From assembly GCA_013400975.1 (NCBI GenBank), contig WBMZ01004788.1, forward strand, positions 52,376 through 116,375: a stretch of 64,000 nt of DNA. The letters are read 5' to 3'. Shown piece after piece: positions 63,468 through 64,000 of this stretch. The DNA is from Atrichornis clamosus (taxonomy: Eukaryota > Chordata > Aves > Passeriformes > Menuridae). Position 1 is the first letter of the stretch, and the number at the start of each line of letters is the position of its first letter. The position numbers were made by a program, and so were the translations under genes. The notes under the pieces were generated by a model that did no database searches, had not been told where the DNA came from, and saw nothing but the letters and a program-made list of their open reading frames with translations.

Positions 63468-63597
63468 CAAACTTCCCTGTCCGGCCGGCAGACCCGGGAT
63501 CCGGCCAGGCCTTGCGGTGTGGAGGAGCCGGGGTGCATCTTGGGGTGCTACCCCCTCCGCAGAGCATCAGCGCCTCGGGGAGCTCCCCCTTCAACAG
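63468..63597 (+). other. Candidate noncoding first exon of the right-hand gene (possibly GABRA3)
   Basis: Between the predicted start about 30 bases after the TATA motif and a donor-like AACAG|GTAGGG (donor at 63598) lie about 130 GC-rich bases with no ATG on the plus strand. That is what a 5'-UTR-only first exon would look like. A beta-4 gene is expected head-to-head with an alpha-3 gene in this conserved cluster, and to my recollection GABRA3 begins with a noncoding exon. No coding sequence confirms it; another gene or no exon at all remain possible. Confidence 0.3.
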
Positions 63598-64000
63598 GTA
63601 GGGAGCAGCCAGCCCTGCTCTGCTCATCCTCCTGCGCGGAAAGGATGGCGGGGGCTGCCGCGGTGCTCTGAGGCCGGGGCTGGGCGGAGGACCCCGGAGC
63701 ATCCACCGCTTGGGGAGGTGGCCCCAAACCGGGGCAGCGACAGCGACCCGTCCCCGCTGCCTACGCTGCGGGGCGGGCGGCTCGGCACAAAGCGGGTGGG
63801 TAAACCCTCCTCCGGGGCGCGGGGAGGAGGAGGAAGGCGGGGGGATGCTGCTCCCCTCCCTCCCTCTCTGCCTCCCTCGCCGCGGCCGGAGGAGCGCGCA
63901 GGCGGCACTGGCAGCCCCGGCCGGGCGGCACGGCGGGCTGGGGCGCGCAGCCCTGCGGAGCGCTGCGGAGCGAAGCGGGCTCCGGCCGCCCCCCGAGCCC
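63470..64000. promoter_or_regulatory. CpG island at right edge
   Basis: Dense CpG and GC content from about 63470 to the window end, with GGGGCGGGCGG (Sp1-type, 63770-63780), CCGCGGCCGG near 63880 and repeated TGCGGAGCG units at 63952-63972. It continues past the window. This is a typical promoter island and implies a gene starting here or just beyond, on either strand; the TATA and donor candidates favour the plus strand. Confidence 0.75.

Noticed and set aside
63174..63671. 165-codon plus-strand open frame across the right-hand promoter candidate
   Set aside because: It crosses the TATA motif and the GC-rich island without any domain; the open frame is explained by base composition.
25300..64000. 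Search for GABRA3 coding exons on the plus strand
   Set aside because: No frame resembling an alpha-subunit signal peptide or the alpha ligand-binding segments was found; GABRA3 is kept only as a positional inference.

Overview
This is vertebrate nuclear DNA, most likely from a bird. It has split coding exons with consensus splice sites, CpG islands, few repeats overall, and interspersed repeats that are almost all CR1 LINE fragments, the dominant avian retroposon. Only one protein-coding gene can be named: the 5' end of a GABA-A receptor beta subunit on the minus strand. It encodes a signal peptide followed by the start of the mature ligand-binding domain. The wording of exons 1 and 2 fits the sauropsid beta-4 subunit (GABRB4), whose place in placental mammals is taken by the divergent theta gene GABRQ.

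Layout. Bases 1-20157 are the beginning of GABRB4 intron 2; exon 3 was searched for and not found, so it lies beyond the left edge. Exon 2 is at 20158-20246, intron 1 at 20247-24109, and the coding part of exon 1 at 24110-24189. A dense CpG island lies inside intron 1 (about 22985-23935), not over the start codon. The leader and promoter side (24190 to about 25300) is low-complexity: homopurine and G/C runs, a (GT)n microsatellite, a short upstream ORF, an A-run holding a 17-base assembly gap, and a perfect palindromic CRE at 25214-25221.

Bases 25300-63400 form an interval of about 38 kb with no supportable protein-coding exon. It holds CR1 copies at 30.5-31.3, 36.0, 46.8-47.5, 47.7-48.3, 48.7-49.3 and 62.0-62.1 kb. 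It also holds a GC-rich island with a CTCF-like core and G-quadruplex repeats squeezed between two CR1s (47.54-47.73 kb), three RFX X-box-like sites, and small tandem repeats.

At the right edge a TATA motif (63438), a possible noncoding first exon ending in a GT donor (63597/63598) and a CpG island running off the window suggest a plus-strand promoter. Vertebrate GABA-A clusters place a beta gene head-to-head with an alpha gene, so the best guess is the GABRA3 promoter. No GABRA3 coding sequence is present, so this is inference. On this reading the window is the shared regulatory interval between two divergently transcribed receptor subunit genes. No previously undescribed protein system was recognised; the points most worth checking are the regulatory elements in the interval.
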